DNA of 64,000 bases from positions 248,001 to 312,000 of the forward strand of contig NZ_BQHW01000001.1 in the NCBI RefSeq assembly GCF_021602025.1. Direction: 5' to 3'. Origin of the DNA: Pseudomonas ceruminis. Lineage in GTDB: Bacteria > Pseudomonadota > Gammaproteobacteria > Pseudomonadales > Pseudomonadaceae. Position 1 is the first letter of the stretch. Every line of letters begins with the position of its first letter. Below the pieces are notes generated by a model, which saw only the letters and a program-made list of their open reading frames with translations, did no database searches and was not told the origin of the DNA. A program made the position numbers and the translations under genes. Positions 55,466-64,000 of the stretch are shown piece after piece.

Positions 55466-56823
55466 TCAAGGTGTTGCTGGTCGAGGATGACCGCGCGTTG
55501 CGCCAGGCGCTGGGCGATACCCTGGAAATAGGCGGGTTTGCCTACCGCGCCGTCGGCAGTGCCGAGGAGGCGCTGGAGGCGGTGCACGGCGAACTGTTCA
55601 GCCTGGTGGTCAGTGACGTGAACATGCCGGGGATGGATGGGCATCAGTTGCTGGCCCAGTTGCGCCGCCATTACCCGCAGTTGCCGGTGCTGCTGATGAC
55701 TGCCCACGCGGCCGTGGAGCGCGCTGTTGAAGCCATGCGCCAGGGGGCGGTGGATTACCTGGTCAAGCCATTTGAGCCCAAGGCGCTGCTTAGCCTGGTC
55801 GAGCGCCATGCTGCCGGCCGCCTGAGTACGGCCGATGAAGAAGGCCCTGTGGCCTGTGAAGCCGCCAGTCGCCAGTTGCTGGAGCTGGCGGCACGGGTAG
55901 CCCGCAGCGATTCGACCGTGCTGATCTCGGGCGAGTCGGGCACGGGCAAGGAAGTGCTGGCGCGCTACATCCACCAGCAATCACCCCGGTCGGCGCAGCC
56001 CTTTGTCGCGATCAACTGCGCGGCCATTCCAGACAACATGCTCGAGGCTACCTTGTTCGGCCATGAGAAGGGCGCCTTCACCGGCGCGATCGCCGCCCAG
56101 GCCGGCAAGTTCGAGCAGGCCGAAGGCGGCACCTTGCTCCTCGATGAGATTTCCGAAATGCCGTTGGGGTTGCAGGCCAAGCTGCTCCGTGTATTGCAGG
56201 AGCGCGAGGTCGAGCGGGTAGGCGGGCGCAAGCCCATTGCCCTGGATATCCGCGTGCTGGCCACCACCAACCGTGACATGGCGGGTGAGGTCGCGGCCGG
56301 GCGCTTCCGCGAAGACCTGTACTATCGGCTGTCGGTATTCCCCCTGGCGTGGCAGCCGCTGCGCGCGCGCAGTGGCGATATTCTGCCCTTGGCAGAGCGG
56401 CTGCTAGCCCGGCATGTCGCCAAGATGAAACATGCGCCGGTTCGCCTTTCCAAGGCGGCGCAGGCCTGCCTGCAGGCCTATGCCTGGCCGGGCAATGTGC
56501 GCGAACTGGATAACGCCTTGCAGCGTGCGCTGATCTTGCAGCAGGGCGGCGTGATCGAGGCGGCGGATTTCTGTCTGGAGGGTGCCATTCCCTTGTCGGC
56601 TGGCAGTACGCCAGCAGTTGCCGAAGAGGCAGACGAAAGCGCGGGCCTGGGTGATGACATGCGCCGTCACGAATTCCAGATGATCATCGATACCTTGCGC
56701 GCCGAGCGCGGCCGCCGCAAAGAGGCGGCTGAGCGACTGGGCATCAGCCCTCGGACCTTGCGCTACAAGCTGGCGCAGATGCGCGATGCCGGTTTCGACG
56801 TCGAGGCCAGCCTGTTCGGCTGA
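55462..56823 (+). CDS. fleR: FleR, sigma-54 response regulator
   Basis: 453 aa. Receiver domain with phospho-acceptor Asp52 (VVSDVNMPGMDG) and Lys102; AAA+ domain with Walker A GESGTGKE (157-164), GAFTGA loop and LLLDE Walker B; C-terminal Fis-type helix-turn-helix (RRKEAAERLGISPRTLRYKLAQM). Activates class III sigma-54 promoters such as flgBCDE. Confidence 0.96.
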   Translation: MIKVLLVEDDRALRQALGDTLEIGGFAYRAVGSAEEALEAVHGELFSLVVSDVNMPGMDGHQLLAQLRRHYPQLPVLLMTAHAAVERAVEAMRQGAVDYLVKPFEPKALLSLVERHAAGRLSTADEEGPVACEAASRQLLELAARVARSDSTVLISGESGTGKEVLARYIHQQSPRSAQPFVAINCAAIPDNMLEATLFGHEKGAFTGAIAAQAGKFEQAEGGTLLLDEISEMPLGLQAKLLRVLQEREVERVGGRKPIALDIRVLATTNRDMAGEVAAGRFREDLYYRLSVFPLAWQPLRARSGDILPLAERLLARHVAKMKHAPVRLSKAAQACLQAYAWPGNVRELDNALQRALILQQGGVIEAADFCLEGAIPLSAGSTPAVAEEADESAGLGDDMRRHEFQMIIDTLRAERGRRKEAAERLGISPRTLRYKLAQMRDAGFDVEASLFG

Positions 56824-56875
56824 CAGGCTGCGCCCGCAGAGGTGTCTGCCCACGGGCAGGTGATGTTTTCAAAGG

Positions 56876-56892
56876 CTGGCACCTTTGTTGCT
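56876..56892 (+). promoter_or_regulatory. Sigma-54 promoter of fliE operon
   Basis: CTGGCAC-CTTTG-TTGCT, an almost ideal -24/-12 element, 61 bases before fliE. Confidence 0.88.
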
Positions 56893-56952
56893 TTACACGA
56901 GCTACCCGCCGCATGAGTGTCAAAAAAATGCGGCCGCCGGAGAGAGAAGTTC

Positions 56953-57285
56953 ATGACCCAAGGTGTTGAATTCAATCGTCTGATGTTGGACATGCGTGCC
57001 ATGCAGGCTGATGCCATGTCGTTGCCCAAAGCCACGGCCGCCCCAGAGTTGGCGCCGGGCCAAAGCAGCTTTGCCGACATGCTTGGCCAGGCCATCGGCA
57101 AGGTGCATGAAACTCAGCAGGCCTCGACCCAGCTCGCCAATGCCTTCGAAATTGGCAAGAGCGGTGTCGACCTGACCGACGTGATGATCGCCTCGCAGAA
57201 GGCCAGCGTTTCCATGCAGGCGTTGACCCAGGTACGCAACAAGCTGGTCCAGGCGTACCAGGACATCATGCAGATGCCGGTTTGA
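56953..57285 (+). CDS. fliE: FliE, MS-ring to rod adaptor
   Basis: 110 aa from the ATG at 56953 with GGAGAGAGAAG upstream. Conserved C-terminal [40 protein letters not shown] and [20 protein letters not shown]. Joins FliF to the rod. First gene of fliEFGHIJ. Confidence 0.95.
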   Translation: MTQGVEFNRLMLDMRAMQADAMSLPKATAAPELAPGQSSFADMLGQAIGKVHETQQASTQLANAFEIGKSGVDLTDVMIASQKASVSMQALTQVRNKLVQAYQDIMQMPV

Positions 57286-57300
57286 GGACGGAAGTAAGTC

Positions 57301-59079
57301 ATGGCTGAAGCAGTCGTCGATAACGCGCCCGCCAAAAGTGGCTCGCCAGCACCCAAGCCGCCACTGTTCGGCATGGCGTTTCTGGAAAACATCTCGCAGA
57401 TGCCCATGCTGCGCCAGGTTGGCCTTCTGGTCGGGTTGGCGGCGAGCGTGGCGATCGGCTTTGCCGTGGTGCTGTGGTCGCAGCAGCCGGACTACCGCCC
57501 GCTGTACGGCAGCCTGGCGGGCATGGACACCAAGCAGGTCATGGAAACCCTGGCCGCTGCCGATATCCCCTATAACGTCGAGCCCAATTCCGGTGCTCTG
57601 CTGGTCAAGGCCGACGACCTCTCCCGCGCGCGCCTGAAACTGGCAGCCGCCGGCGTGGCACCCAGCGATGGCAATGTCGGCTTCGAGCTGCTGGACAAGG
57701 AGCAGGGGCTGGGCACCAGCCAGTTCATGGAAGCCACCCGTTACCGCCGCAGCCTTGAGGGCGAGCTGGCCCGGACCGTTTCCAGCCTGAACAACGTCAA
57801 GGCTGCCCGCGTGCACCTGGCGATCCCGAAAAGCTCGGTGTTCGTGCGCGATGAGCGCAAGCCAAGCGCGTCGGTACTGGTCGAGCTGTACCCCGGCCGC
57901 GCCCTGGAAGCCGGCCAGGTGATGGCGATCGTCAACCTGGTCGCCACCAGCGTGCCAGAACTGGACAAGTCGCAAGTTACCGTGGTGGACCAGAAGGGCA
58001 ACCTGCTTTCCGACCAGTTGCAAGACACCGCATTGACCATGGCCGGCAAACAATTCGATTACAGCCGCCGCATGGAAGGCATGCTCACCCAGCGGGTGCA
58101 CAACATTCTGCAGCCGGTGCTGGGCAACGACCGCTACAAGGCCGAAGTGTCTGCCGACCTGGACTTCAGTGCGGTGGAGTCGACCTCCGAACAGTTCAAT
58201 CCGGACCAGCCGGCGCTGCGCAGCGAGCAGTCGGTGAACGAGCAGCGCTCCAGCAGCTCGGGCCCGCAAGGCGTGCCGGGGGCGCTGAGCAACCAGCCGC
58301 CAGCCGGTGCCTCTGCACCGGAAAATGCCACCACTGCCGCGCCTGCCGCCGGTGCCATCCAGCCTGGCCAGCCGCTGGTGGATGCCAACGGCCAGCAGAT
58401 CATGGACCCGGCCACCGGCCAGCCCATGCTCGCGCCATACCCGGCCGACAAGCGTCTGCAAACCACCAAGAACTTCGAGCTGGACCGCTCCATCAGCCAC
58501 ACCCGCCAGCAGCAGGGTCGCCTGACGCGCCTGTCGGTGGCAGTGGTGGTCGATGACCAGGTCAAGGTCGACGCCAGTGGCGAGACCACCCGCGCCCCTT
58601 GGGGGGCCGAAGACCTGGCGCGCTTCACCCGCCTGGTACAGGACGCCGTGGGCTTCGATGCCAGCCGTGGCGACAGTGTGACGGTGATCAACGTGCCGTT
58701 CGCCGCCGACCGTGGCGAAGAGATTGCCGACATCGCCTTCTATCAGCAGCCGTGGTTCTGGGACATCGTCAAGCAGGTGCTGGGCGTGGTGTTCATCCTG
58801 GTGCTGGTGTTCGGGGTACTGCGCCCGGTGCTCAACAACATCACAGGCGGCGGCAAGCAAGCTACCGCGACGGACAGCGACATGGAGCTGGGCGGCATGA
58901 TCGGTCTGGATGGCGAACTGGCCAACGACCGCGTCAGCCTGGGTGGCCCGACAAGCATTCTGTTGCCAAGCCCGAGCGAGGGTTACGAGGCGCAGCTCAA
59001 CGCAATCAAAGGCCTGGTGGCCGAAGACCCGGGTCGCGTGGCTCAGGTCGTGAAAGAGTGGATCAACGCCGATGAGTGA
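57301..59079 (+). CDS. fliF: FliF, MS-ring protein
   Basis: 592 aa. Two membrane segments (about 40-60 and 480-505) with a periplasmic YscJ-like ring-building region (LYGSLAGMDTKQVMETLAAADIPY) and a disordered Pro/Ala/Gln-rich loop (about 310-385). The C-terminal tail (AQLNAIKGLVAEDPGRVAQVVKEWINADE) binds FliG. Overlaps fliG by 8 bases. Confidence 0.96.
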   Translation: MAEAVVDNAPAKSGSPAPKPPLFGMAFLENISQMPMLRQVGLLVGLAASVAIGFAVVLWSQQPDYRPLYGSLAGMDTKQVMETLAAADIPYNVEPNSGALLVKADDLSRARLKLAAAGVAPSDGNVGFELLDKEQGLGTSQFMEATRYRRSLEGELARTVSSLNNVKAARVHLAIPKSSVFVRDERKPSASVLVELYPGRALEAGQVMAIVNLVATSVPELDKSQVTVVDQKGNLLSDQLQDTALTMAGKQFDYSRRMEGMLTQRVHNILQPVLGNDRYKAEVSADLDFSAVESTSEQFNPDQPALRSEQSVNEQRSSSSGPQGVPGALSNQPPAGASAPENATTAAPAAGAIQPGQPLVDANGQQIMDPATGQPMLAPYPADKRLQTTKNFELDRSISHTRQQQGRLTRLSVAVVVDDQVKVDASGETTRAPWGAEDLARFTRLVQDAVGFDASRGDSVTVINVPFAADRGEEIADIAFYQQPWFWDIVKQVLGVVFILVLVFGVLRPVLNNITGGGKQATATDSDMELGGMIGLDGELANDRVSLGGPTSILLPSPSEGYEAQLNAIKGLVAEDPGRVAQVVKEWINADE

Positions 59080-60091
59080 TAACCGAGCCGTTACCGCCAA
59101 GCTGAGCCGCACTGACAAAGCGGCGATCCTCCTGCTGTCGCTGGGTGAGACCGATGCCGCCCAGGTGCTGCGGCACATGGGCCCGAAGGAAGTGCAGCGG
59201 GTCGGTGTGGCCATGGCGCAGATGGGCAACGTGCACCGCGAGCAGGTCGAGCAGGTGATGAGTGAGTTCGTCGAGATCGTCGGCGACCAGACCAGCCTGG
59301 GCGTCGGCTCCGATGGCTATATCCGCAAGATGCTCAACCAGGCCTTGGGCGAGGACAAGGCCAACGGCCTGATCGACCGCATCCTGCTGGGGGGCAACAC
59401 CAGCGGCCTGGACAGCCTCAAGTGGATGGAGCCGCGTGCCGTGGCCGATGTCATCCGCTTCGAGCACCCGCAGATCCAGGCGATTGTGGTCGCCTACCTG
59501 GACCCCGACCAGGCCGGTGAGGTGCTGAGCAACTTCGACCACAAGGTGCGCCTGGACATCATCCTGCGGGTGTCGTCGCTCAACACCGTACAACCGGCAG
59601 CACTCAAGGAACTGAACCAGATCCTGGAGAAGCAGTTCTCGGGCAATTCCAATGCGGCACGCACCACGCTGGGCGGTATCAAGCGTGCAGCCGACATCAT
59701 GAACTTCCTCGACAGCTCGGTGGAAGGTGCGCTGATGGACTCGATCCGCGAAATCGACAACGACCTGTCGGAGCAGATCGAAGACCTGATGTTCGTCTTC
59801 AACAACCTGGCCGACGTCGACGACCGCGGCATCCAGGCCCTGCTGCGCGAAGTGTCCTCCGATGTGCTGGTGGTTTCGCTCAAGGGTGCCGACGAGCGGG
59901 TCAAGGACAAGATCTTCAAGAACATGTCCAAGCGTGCCTCGGAACTGCTGCGCGACGACCTCGAGGCCAAAGGCCCGGTGCGTGTCAGCGACGTGGAAAC
60001 GGCGCAGAAGGAAATCCTCACCATTGCCCGCCGCATGGCCGAGGCCGGCGAGATTGTGCTCGGTGGCAAGGGCGCCGAGGAAATGATCTAA
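59072..60091 (+). CDS. fliG: FliG, motor switch and torque protein
   Basis: 339 aa. N-terminal FliF-binding region (LSRTDKAAILLLSLGETDAAQVLRHM), EHPQ motif in FEHPQIQAIVVAYL (middle domain) and the C-terminal torque helix (ISEQIEDLMFVFNNLADVDDRGIQALLREVSSDVL) with conserved charged residues. Starts inside the fliF end. Confidence 0.96.
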   Translation: MSDNRAVTAKLSRTDKAAILLLSLGETDAAQVLRHMGPKEVQRVGVAMAQMGNVHREQVEQVMSEFVEIVGDQTSLGVGSDGYIRKMLNQALGEDKANGLIDRILLGGNTSGLDSLKWMEPRAVADVIRFEHPQIQAIVVAYLDPDQAGEVLSNFDHKVRLDIILRVSSLNTVQPAALKELNQILEKQFSGNSNAARTTLGGIKRAADIMNFLDSSVEGALMDSIREIDNDLSEQIEDLMFVFNNLADVDDRGIQALLREVSSDVLVVSLKGADERVKDKIFKNMSKRASELLRDDLEAKGPVRVSDVETAQKEILTIARRMAEAGEIVLGGKGAEEMI

Positions 60092-60118
60092 GACGCAGGC
60101 CTATCGACCGCCGTGGAT

Positions 60119-60213
60119 CCCTGTGGGTGCGGGCTTGCCCCGCAACACCGGCAAAGCCGGTGCCATTCACCGCAGCGTCTGCTTCGCCGGACAGGCCCGC
60201 TTGCACAGGGGCC
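60119..60213. repeat. Degenerate inverted REP pair between fliG and fliH
   Basis: Arm 1 CCTGTGGGTGCGGGCTTGCC (60119-60151) and arm 2 GCCGGACAGGCCCGCTTGCAC (60182-60213) are decayed opposite copies of the 23424 unit. Between them is a perfect ACCGGC-AAA-GCCGGT hairpin. They sit inside the fliE-J operon without an evident terminator. Confidence 0.75.
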
Positions 60214-60256
60214 AAGCCTGCCTCCTTATCGAACAGGGTTCTGAGTACCTGAGAAC

Positions 60257-61021
60257 ATGCCCACCAAAGAATCCCACCCCAGCGACCTGATCCGCGCCCG
60301 CGACCTTGAGGGCGTCGACGTCTGGGCATTGCCCAGCTTCGACCCCGAGCCTGCACCGGAGCCTGAGCCGGAACCCGAGGTCATCGAGGACGAAGTCGAG
60401 GAAGTGCCGCTGGAGGAAGTCCAGCCGCTCACTCTCGAGGACCTCGAGGCGATCCGCCAGGAGGCCTACAACGAGGGCTTTGCCACGGGTGAGCGCGAGG
60501 GCTTTCACAGCACCCAGCTCAAGGTGCGCCAGGAAGCCGAGGAAGCGCTCAATGCCAAGCTCGCCAGCCTGGAGCAGCTGATGGAGCACCTGCTGGAGCC
60601 GATCGCCGAGCAGGACACGCAGATAGAAAAGGCCTTGGTGCACCTGGTCTCGCACATGGCGCGTCAGGTCATAGGTCGCGAACTGCGCAGCGACTCCAGC
60701 CAGATTACCCAGGTGCTGCGCGAGGCACTGAAGTTGCTGCCAATGGGCGCGGAAAACATCCGCATCCATCTCAACCCGCAAGACTTCGAGCTGGCCAAGG
60801 CGCTGCGCGAGCGCCATGAGGAAAGCTGGAAGCTGCTTGAGGATGACGCGCTGTTGCCGGGCGGTTGCCGTATCGAAACCGCGCACAGCCGCATCGACGC
60901 AAGCATGGAAACCCGTATCGAAAAGGCCGTGGCGCAGCTGTTCGACCAGCTTCACGATCAATCCCTGCATCCGGCGGCGCCGGATGTTTCCATCGAGCTG
61001 GGCGCCGACGATGCGCCTTGA
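60257..61021 (+). CDS. fliH: FliH, export-ATPase regulator
   Basis: 254 aa. An acidic Pro/Glu-rich segment (about 30-60: [21 protein letters not shown]) and helical heptads ([21 protein letters not shown], with a GxxxG-like pattern) lead to the FliI-binding C-terminal domain ([32 protein letters not shown]). Holds FliI dimers at the export gate. Overlaps fliI by 11 bases. Confidence 0.93.
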   Translation: MPTKESHPSDLIRARDLEGVDVWALPSFDPEPAPEPEPEPEVIEDEVEEVPLEEVQPLTLEDLEAIRQEAYNEGFATGEREGFHSTQLKVRQEAEEALNAKLASLEQLMEHLLEPIAEQDTQIEKALVHLVSHMARQVIGRELRSDSSQITQVLREALKLLPMGAENIRIHLNPQDFELAKALRERHEESWKLLEDDALLPGGCRIETAHSRIDASMETRIEKAVAQLFDQLHDQSLHPAAPDVSIELGADDAP

Positions 61022-62369
61022 ACGCACCAGCTTCGGCAAACGCCTGGGGGGGTATGCCGAGGCGATCAAGCTGCCCGTGCAACCGGTGGTCGAAGGGCGC
61101 CTGCTGCGCATGGTCGGCCTCACCCTCGAGGCTGAGGGCCTGCGCGCAGCAGTGGGCGGGCGCTGCCTGGTGATCAACGACGACAGTTACCATCCGGTGC
61201 AGGTCGAAGCCGAAGTCATGGGGTTTGCTGGCAACAAGGTGTTCCTCATGCCGGTGGGCAGCATCGCCGGCATCGCGCCTGGAGCGCGCGTGGTGCCGTT
61301 GGACGACAGCGGCCGCCTGCCCATGGGCATGAGCATGCTCGGCCGGGTCCTGGATGGTGCCGGACGGGCGCTGGACGGCAAGGGCGGGATGAAGGCCGAG
61401 GATTGGGTGCCGATGGACGGCCCGATCATCAACCCACTGAACCGTGATCCGATCAGTCAGCCGCTGGATGTGGGCATTCGCAGCATCAATGGGTTGCTCA
61501 CCGTTGGTCGTGGTCAGCGCCTGGGGCTGTTCGCCGGTACCGGTGTGGGTAAATCCGTGCTGCTGGGCATGATGACCCGCTTTACCGAAGCCGAAATCAT
61601 CGTGGTAGGCCTGATTGGCGAGCGGGGTCGCGAGGTGAAGGAGTTCATCGAGCACATCCTGGGCGAAGAGGGCCTCAAACGCTCGGTGGTGGTCGCATCC
61701 CCCGCTGACGACGCGCCGCTGATGCGCTTGCGCGCAGCCATGTACTGCACGCGCATCGCGGAGTACTTCCGCGACAAGGGCAAGAACGTCCTGCTGTTGA
61801 TGGATTCGCTGACCCGCTTTGCCCAGGCCCAGCGTGAGATTGCCCTTGCCATTGGCGAGCCGCCGGCCACCCGTGGCTACCCGCCGTCGGTGTTTGCCAA
61901 GCTGCCCAAGCTGGTGGAGCGGGCCGGCAATGGCGAGCCGGGTGGCGGTTCGATCACGGCGTTCTATACGGTGTTGTCCGAAGGCGACGACCAGCAAGAC
62001 CCGATCGCCGACTCAGCGCGTGGCGTGCTCGACGGGCACTTTGTGTTGTCCCGGCGGCTGGCCGAAGAGGGCCATTACCCGGCCATCGACATCGAAGCCT
62101 CGATCAGCCGGGTCATGCCCCAGGTGGTCGATGCCGACCACCTGCGCCAGGCGCAGAAGTTCAAGCAATTGTGGTCGCGCCTGTCGCAAAGCCGCGACCT
62201 GATCAGCGTCGGCGCCTACGTCGCCGGGGGCGACCCGGAGACTGACCTGGCCATTGCCCTGCAGCCCAAGCTGGTGGAGTTCCTGCGCCAAGGGCTGGAT
62301 GAAAATGTTGGCATCGGCCAGAGCCGCCAGCAGTTGGGGGCAATCTTCACGCCTCCGGCGAACGGTTGA
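61011..62369 (+). CDS. fliI: FliI, flagellar export ATPase
   Basis: 452 aa from the ATG at 61011. F1-beta-like fold with Walker A GTGVGKS (176-182), Walker [21 protein letters not shown] and catalytic [12 protein letters not shown]. Powers unfolding and entry of export substrates. The start lies 11 bases inside fliH. Confidence 0.97.
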   Translation: MRLERTSFGKRLGGYAEAIKLPVQPVVEGRLLRMVGLTLEAEGLRAAVGGRCLVINDDSYHPVQVEAEVMGFAGNKVFLMPVGSIAGIAPGARVVPLDDSGRLPMGMSMLGRVLDGAGRALDGKGGMKAEDWVPMDGPIINPLNRDPISQPLDVGIRSINGLLTVGRGQRLGLFAGTGVGKSVLLGMMTRFTEAEIIVVGLIGERGREVKEFIEHILGEEGLKRSVVVASPADDAPLMRLRAAMYCTRIAEYFRDKGKNVLLLMDSLTRFAQAQREIALAIGEPPATRGYPPSVFAKLPKLVERAGNGEPGGGSITAFYTVLSEGDDQQDPIADSARGVLDGHFVLSRRLAEEGHYPAIDIEASISRVMPQVVDADHLRQAQKFKQLWSRLSQSRDLISVGAYVAGGDPETDLAIALQPKLVEFLRQGLDENVGIGQSRQQLGAIFTPPANG

Positions 62370-62375
62370 TAGGCG

Positions 62376-62828
62376 ATGAGCGTATCCAGCCGTGCAGCGC
62401 GCCTGGCGCCTGTGGTGCAAATGGCCGAAGAGGCCGAGCGCAAGGCTGCCCAGCGCCTGGGGCATTTCCAGCAACTGGTGGCCCAGGCGCAGGCCAAGCT
62501 CACCGAGCTGGAGAGCTTTCGTGAAGGCTATCAGGCGCAATGGATCGATCGCGGCGGCCAGGGCGTCAACGGCAGCTGGCTGGTCAACTACCAGCGTTTT
62601 CTGGGGCAGCTTGAAACAGCCATGACCCAGCAGCGCCAGAGCCTGATCTGGCACCAGAACAACCTCAAGAATGCCCGTGGCACCTGGCAACAGGCCTATG
62701 CCCGGGTGGAAGGGTTGCGCAAGCTGGTGCAGCGCTACATGGAAGAGGCACGGCGGGCCGAGGACAAGCGCGAGCAGCGTCTGCTGGATGAACTCTCGCA
62801 GCGGTTGCCAAGGCAGGGGCATCTGTAG
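62376..62828 (+). CDS. fliJ: FliJ, export apparatus stalk protein
   Basis: 150 aa, one long coiled-coil (RAARLAPVVQMAEEAERKAAQRLGHFQQLVAQAQAKLTELE ... RKLVQRYMEEARRAEDKREQRLLDELSQRL) as in FliJ. Rotor-like partner of the FliI ring and an escort chaperone. Six bases after fliI; last gene of the operon. Confidence 0.93.
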   Translation: MSVSSRAARLAPVVQMAEEAERKAAQRLGHFQQLVAQAQAKLTELESFREGYQAQWIDRGGQGVNGSWLVNYQRFLGQLETAMTQQRQSLIWHQNNLKNARGTWQQAYARVEGLRKLVQRYMEEARRAEDKREQRLLDELSQRLPRQGHL

Positions 62829-62893
62829 CCGGGCAAGCCTGCTACCACAGGATTTGCGTCTACTTTTGCTGTGGGGTCCGGCTTGTCGGCGAC
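62827..62893. repeat. Degenerate inverted REP pair after fliJ
   Basis: Arm 1 GCCGGGCAAGCCTGCTACCA (62828-62851) and arm 2, complement of GTCGCCGACAAGCCGGACCC (62869-62893), with a 17-base loop. Starts within the fliJ stop. May end fliE-J transcripts, but no T-run follows. Confidence 0.7.
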
Positions 62894-62986
62894 TAAGCCA
62901 GGGCAGGCAGCCTCAATTTGCGAGGGGCGCAACTGCCTGCTAAACCTTCAAGAGTTGCATTCGCCATCATCGAAGGAATCGCTAGC

Positions 62987-63292
62987 ATGGCAGTCGAGAC
63001 CGATTTTTCGCAGGACGGAAAAAAGCTCACGATCAAGATCAAGGGGCGCTTCGATTTCGGTAAGCATCAGGAATTTCGCGATGCCTACGAACGTCAGTCC
63101 AGGCGGCCCGACTCGGTGGTGGTCGACCTGAAAGACACCACGTACCTGGACAGCTCCGCGCTCGGCATGCTGCTGTTGCTGCGTGATCATGCCGGTGGTG
63201 ATGATTCAGATGTGCGCGTGGTGCATGCCAGCTCAGACGTGCGCAAGATCTTGGCGATCTCCAATTTTGAAAAGCTGTTCGATATCAGTTGA
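62987..63292 (+). CDS. hsbA: HsbA-like anti-sigma-factor antagonist (STAS)
   Basis: 101 aa from the ATG at 62987 (GAAGGAA upstream). STAS domain with the phospho-acceptor serine in YLDSSALGML and VVVDLKDT. In P. aeruginosa HsbA, whose phosphorylation is set by HsbR, binds FlgM or the cyclase HsbD and so links motility to biofilm. Its stop is next to the hsbR-like frame. Confidence 0.85.
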   Translation: MAVETDFSQDGKKLTIKIKGRFDFGKHQEFRDAYERQSRRPDSVVVDLKDTTYLDSSALGMLLLLRDHAGGDDSDVRVVHASSDVRKILAISNFEKLFDIS

Positions 63293-63300
63293 GTGCCCAG

Positions 63301-64000
63301 GTGGAGCCCGCGCAGGCATTGACCGTGCTGGTGGCCGAGGACGGGGCGACCGATCGCCTGCTGCTGGCGCAGATCGTGCGGCGGCAGGGGCACCAGGTGT
63401 TCACCGCGGAAAACGGCGAGCAGGCCGTGGCGCTGTTCGCCGAAAAGCGTCCGCACGTGGTCCTGCTCGATGCCCTGATGCCGGTGATGGACGGTTTTGA
63501 GGCGGCCCGACAGATCAAGGCGCTGGCCGGCGAGCAGCTGGTGCCGATCATCTTCCTCACCTCATTGAACGAGGAAGAGGCTTTGGTGCGCTGCCTGGAG
63601 GCCGGCGGCGACGACTTCATGGCCAAGCCTTACAGTGCGGTGATCCTGGGCGCCAAGATCCGCGCCATGGACCGTTTGCGCCGCCTGCAGGCGACGGTGC
63701 TGGCGCAGCGTGACGAAATCACCCGGCACCATCATCACCTGCTCAACGAGCAGCGGGTGGCCAAGGCGGTGTTTGACAAGGTGGCCCACTCCGGCTGCAT
63801 CACGGCGCCGAACATTCGTTACCTGCAATCACCGTATGCGCTGTTCAACGGCGACTTGTTGCTGGCAGCCTTCACGCCGTCGGGCGACATGCACGTGCTG
63901 TTGGGCGATTTTACCGGCCATGGTTTGCCCGCTGCCGTCGGCGCCATGCCCCTGGCGGAAGTGTTCTATGGGATGACTGCGAAAGGGTACGGGCTGCCCC
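63301..64000 (+). CDS. hsbR: HsbR-like response regulator with PP2C phosphatase domain (partial, runs off the right edge)
   Basis: 233 residues visible from the GTG at 63301; an overlapping TTG at 63289 is the other option and no ATG is available. Receiver domain with phospho-acceptor Asp in VVLLDALMPVMDGF and FMAKPY lysine, a helical linker (RRLQATVLAQRDEITRHHHHLLN) and the start of a PP2C/SpoIIE domain with FTGHGLPAAVGAMP. HsbR is both phosphatase and kinase of HsbA, driven by HptB. No ATG start makes it easy to miss in automated calling. hptB should follow beyond the window. Confidence 0.85.
   Translation, partial: MEPAQALTVLVAEDGATDRLLLAQIVRRQGHQVFTAENGEQAVALFAEKRPHVVLLDALMPVMDGFEAARQIKALAGEQLVPIIFLTSLNEEEALVRCLEAGGDDFMAKPYSAVILGAKIRAMDRLRRLQATVLAQRDEITRHHHHLLNEQRVAKAVFDKVAHSGCITAPNIRYLQSPYALFNGDLLLAAFTPSGDMHVLLGDFTGHGLPAAVGAMPLAEVFYGMTAKGYGLP

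Noticed and set aside
56920-59229. 769-codon open frame antisense to fliE-fliF
   Set aside because: Shadow frame caused by high GC at third codon positions; it opposes clearly conserved fliE/fliF and carries no recognisable motif.

Overview
The window comes from a GC-rich gammaproteobacterium, almost certainly the Pseudomonas putida group. Three things point there: pyoverdine maturation genes under PvdS-type iron-starvation boxes, a bkd branched-chain keto-acid dehydrogenase operon with its Lrp-type activator in the arrangement known from P. putida, and a Pseudomonas-type polar flagellar locus with FleQ/FleSR, sigma-54 and FliA promoters. Names and residue assignments rest on motif reading and recalled family knowledge; no search was run.

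Layout. (1) 1-3816: pvdN (cut by the window edge) and pvdM on the minus strand, divergent from pvdP; both promoters carry a TAAAT-N16-CGT box. (2) 3870-6754: a secreted endonuclease I, a small unknown protein and a PAS-GGDEF diguanylate cyclase. (3) 6768-12460: lpdV-bkdB-bkdAB-bkdAA on the minus strand, divergent from bkdR. (4) 12542-15356: a glutamine-synthetase family gene interrupted by an in-frame TAG, then an MFS transporter. (5) 15424-17984 (minus): ycgR, flgN, flgM, flgA. (6) 18062-31950: cheV, cheR, flgBCDE, a 61-residue exported protein, and flgFGHIJKL. (7) 32096-48523: a large block for sugar synthesis and transfer lying between flgL and fliC, the usual place of a flagellin glycosylation island. 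It has three giant multidomain glycosyltransferases, a WbqC-family protein, a SAM methyltransferase, an SDR, an ATP-grasp ligase, a metallophosphoesterase, a WecE-type sugar aminotransferase and a KAS III. (8) 48776-62828: fliC, flaG, fliD, fliS, fliT, fleQ, fleS, fleR, fliE-J. (9) 62987-end: hsbA-like STAS protein and the start of hsbR.

How it fits together. The transcription hierarchy can be read from the DNA. A FleQ-like box lies upstream of fleQ. Sigma-54 -24/-12 elements precede fleSR, fliE, flgB, flgF and probably flgA. FliA (sigma-28) promoters precede flgM, fliC and fliS. c-di-GMP enters through the GGDEF protein, YcgR (PilZ) and FleQ. The glycosylation block probably builds a 4-amino-4,6-dideoxy sugar with an unusual acyl and/or methyl decoration and attaches it to the short (283 aa) flagellin. 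The translationally coupled methyltransferase/SDR/ATP-grasp/phosphoesterase set inside it is the best candidate here for undescribed biochemistry. Four intergenic gaps hold inverted REP pairs. No tRNA, rRNA, IS element, phage or CRISPR was seen.
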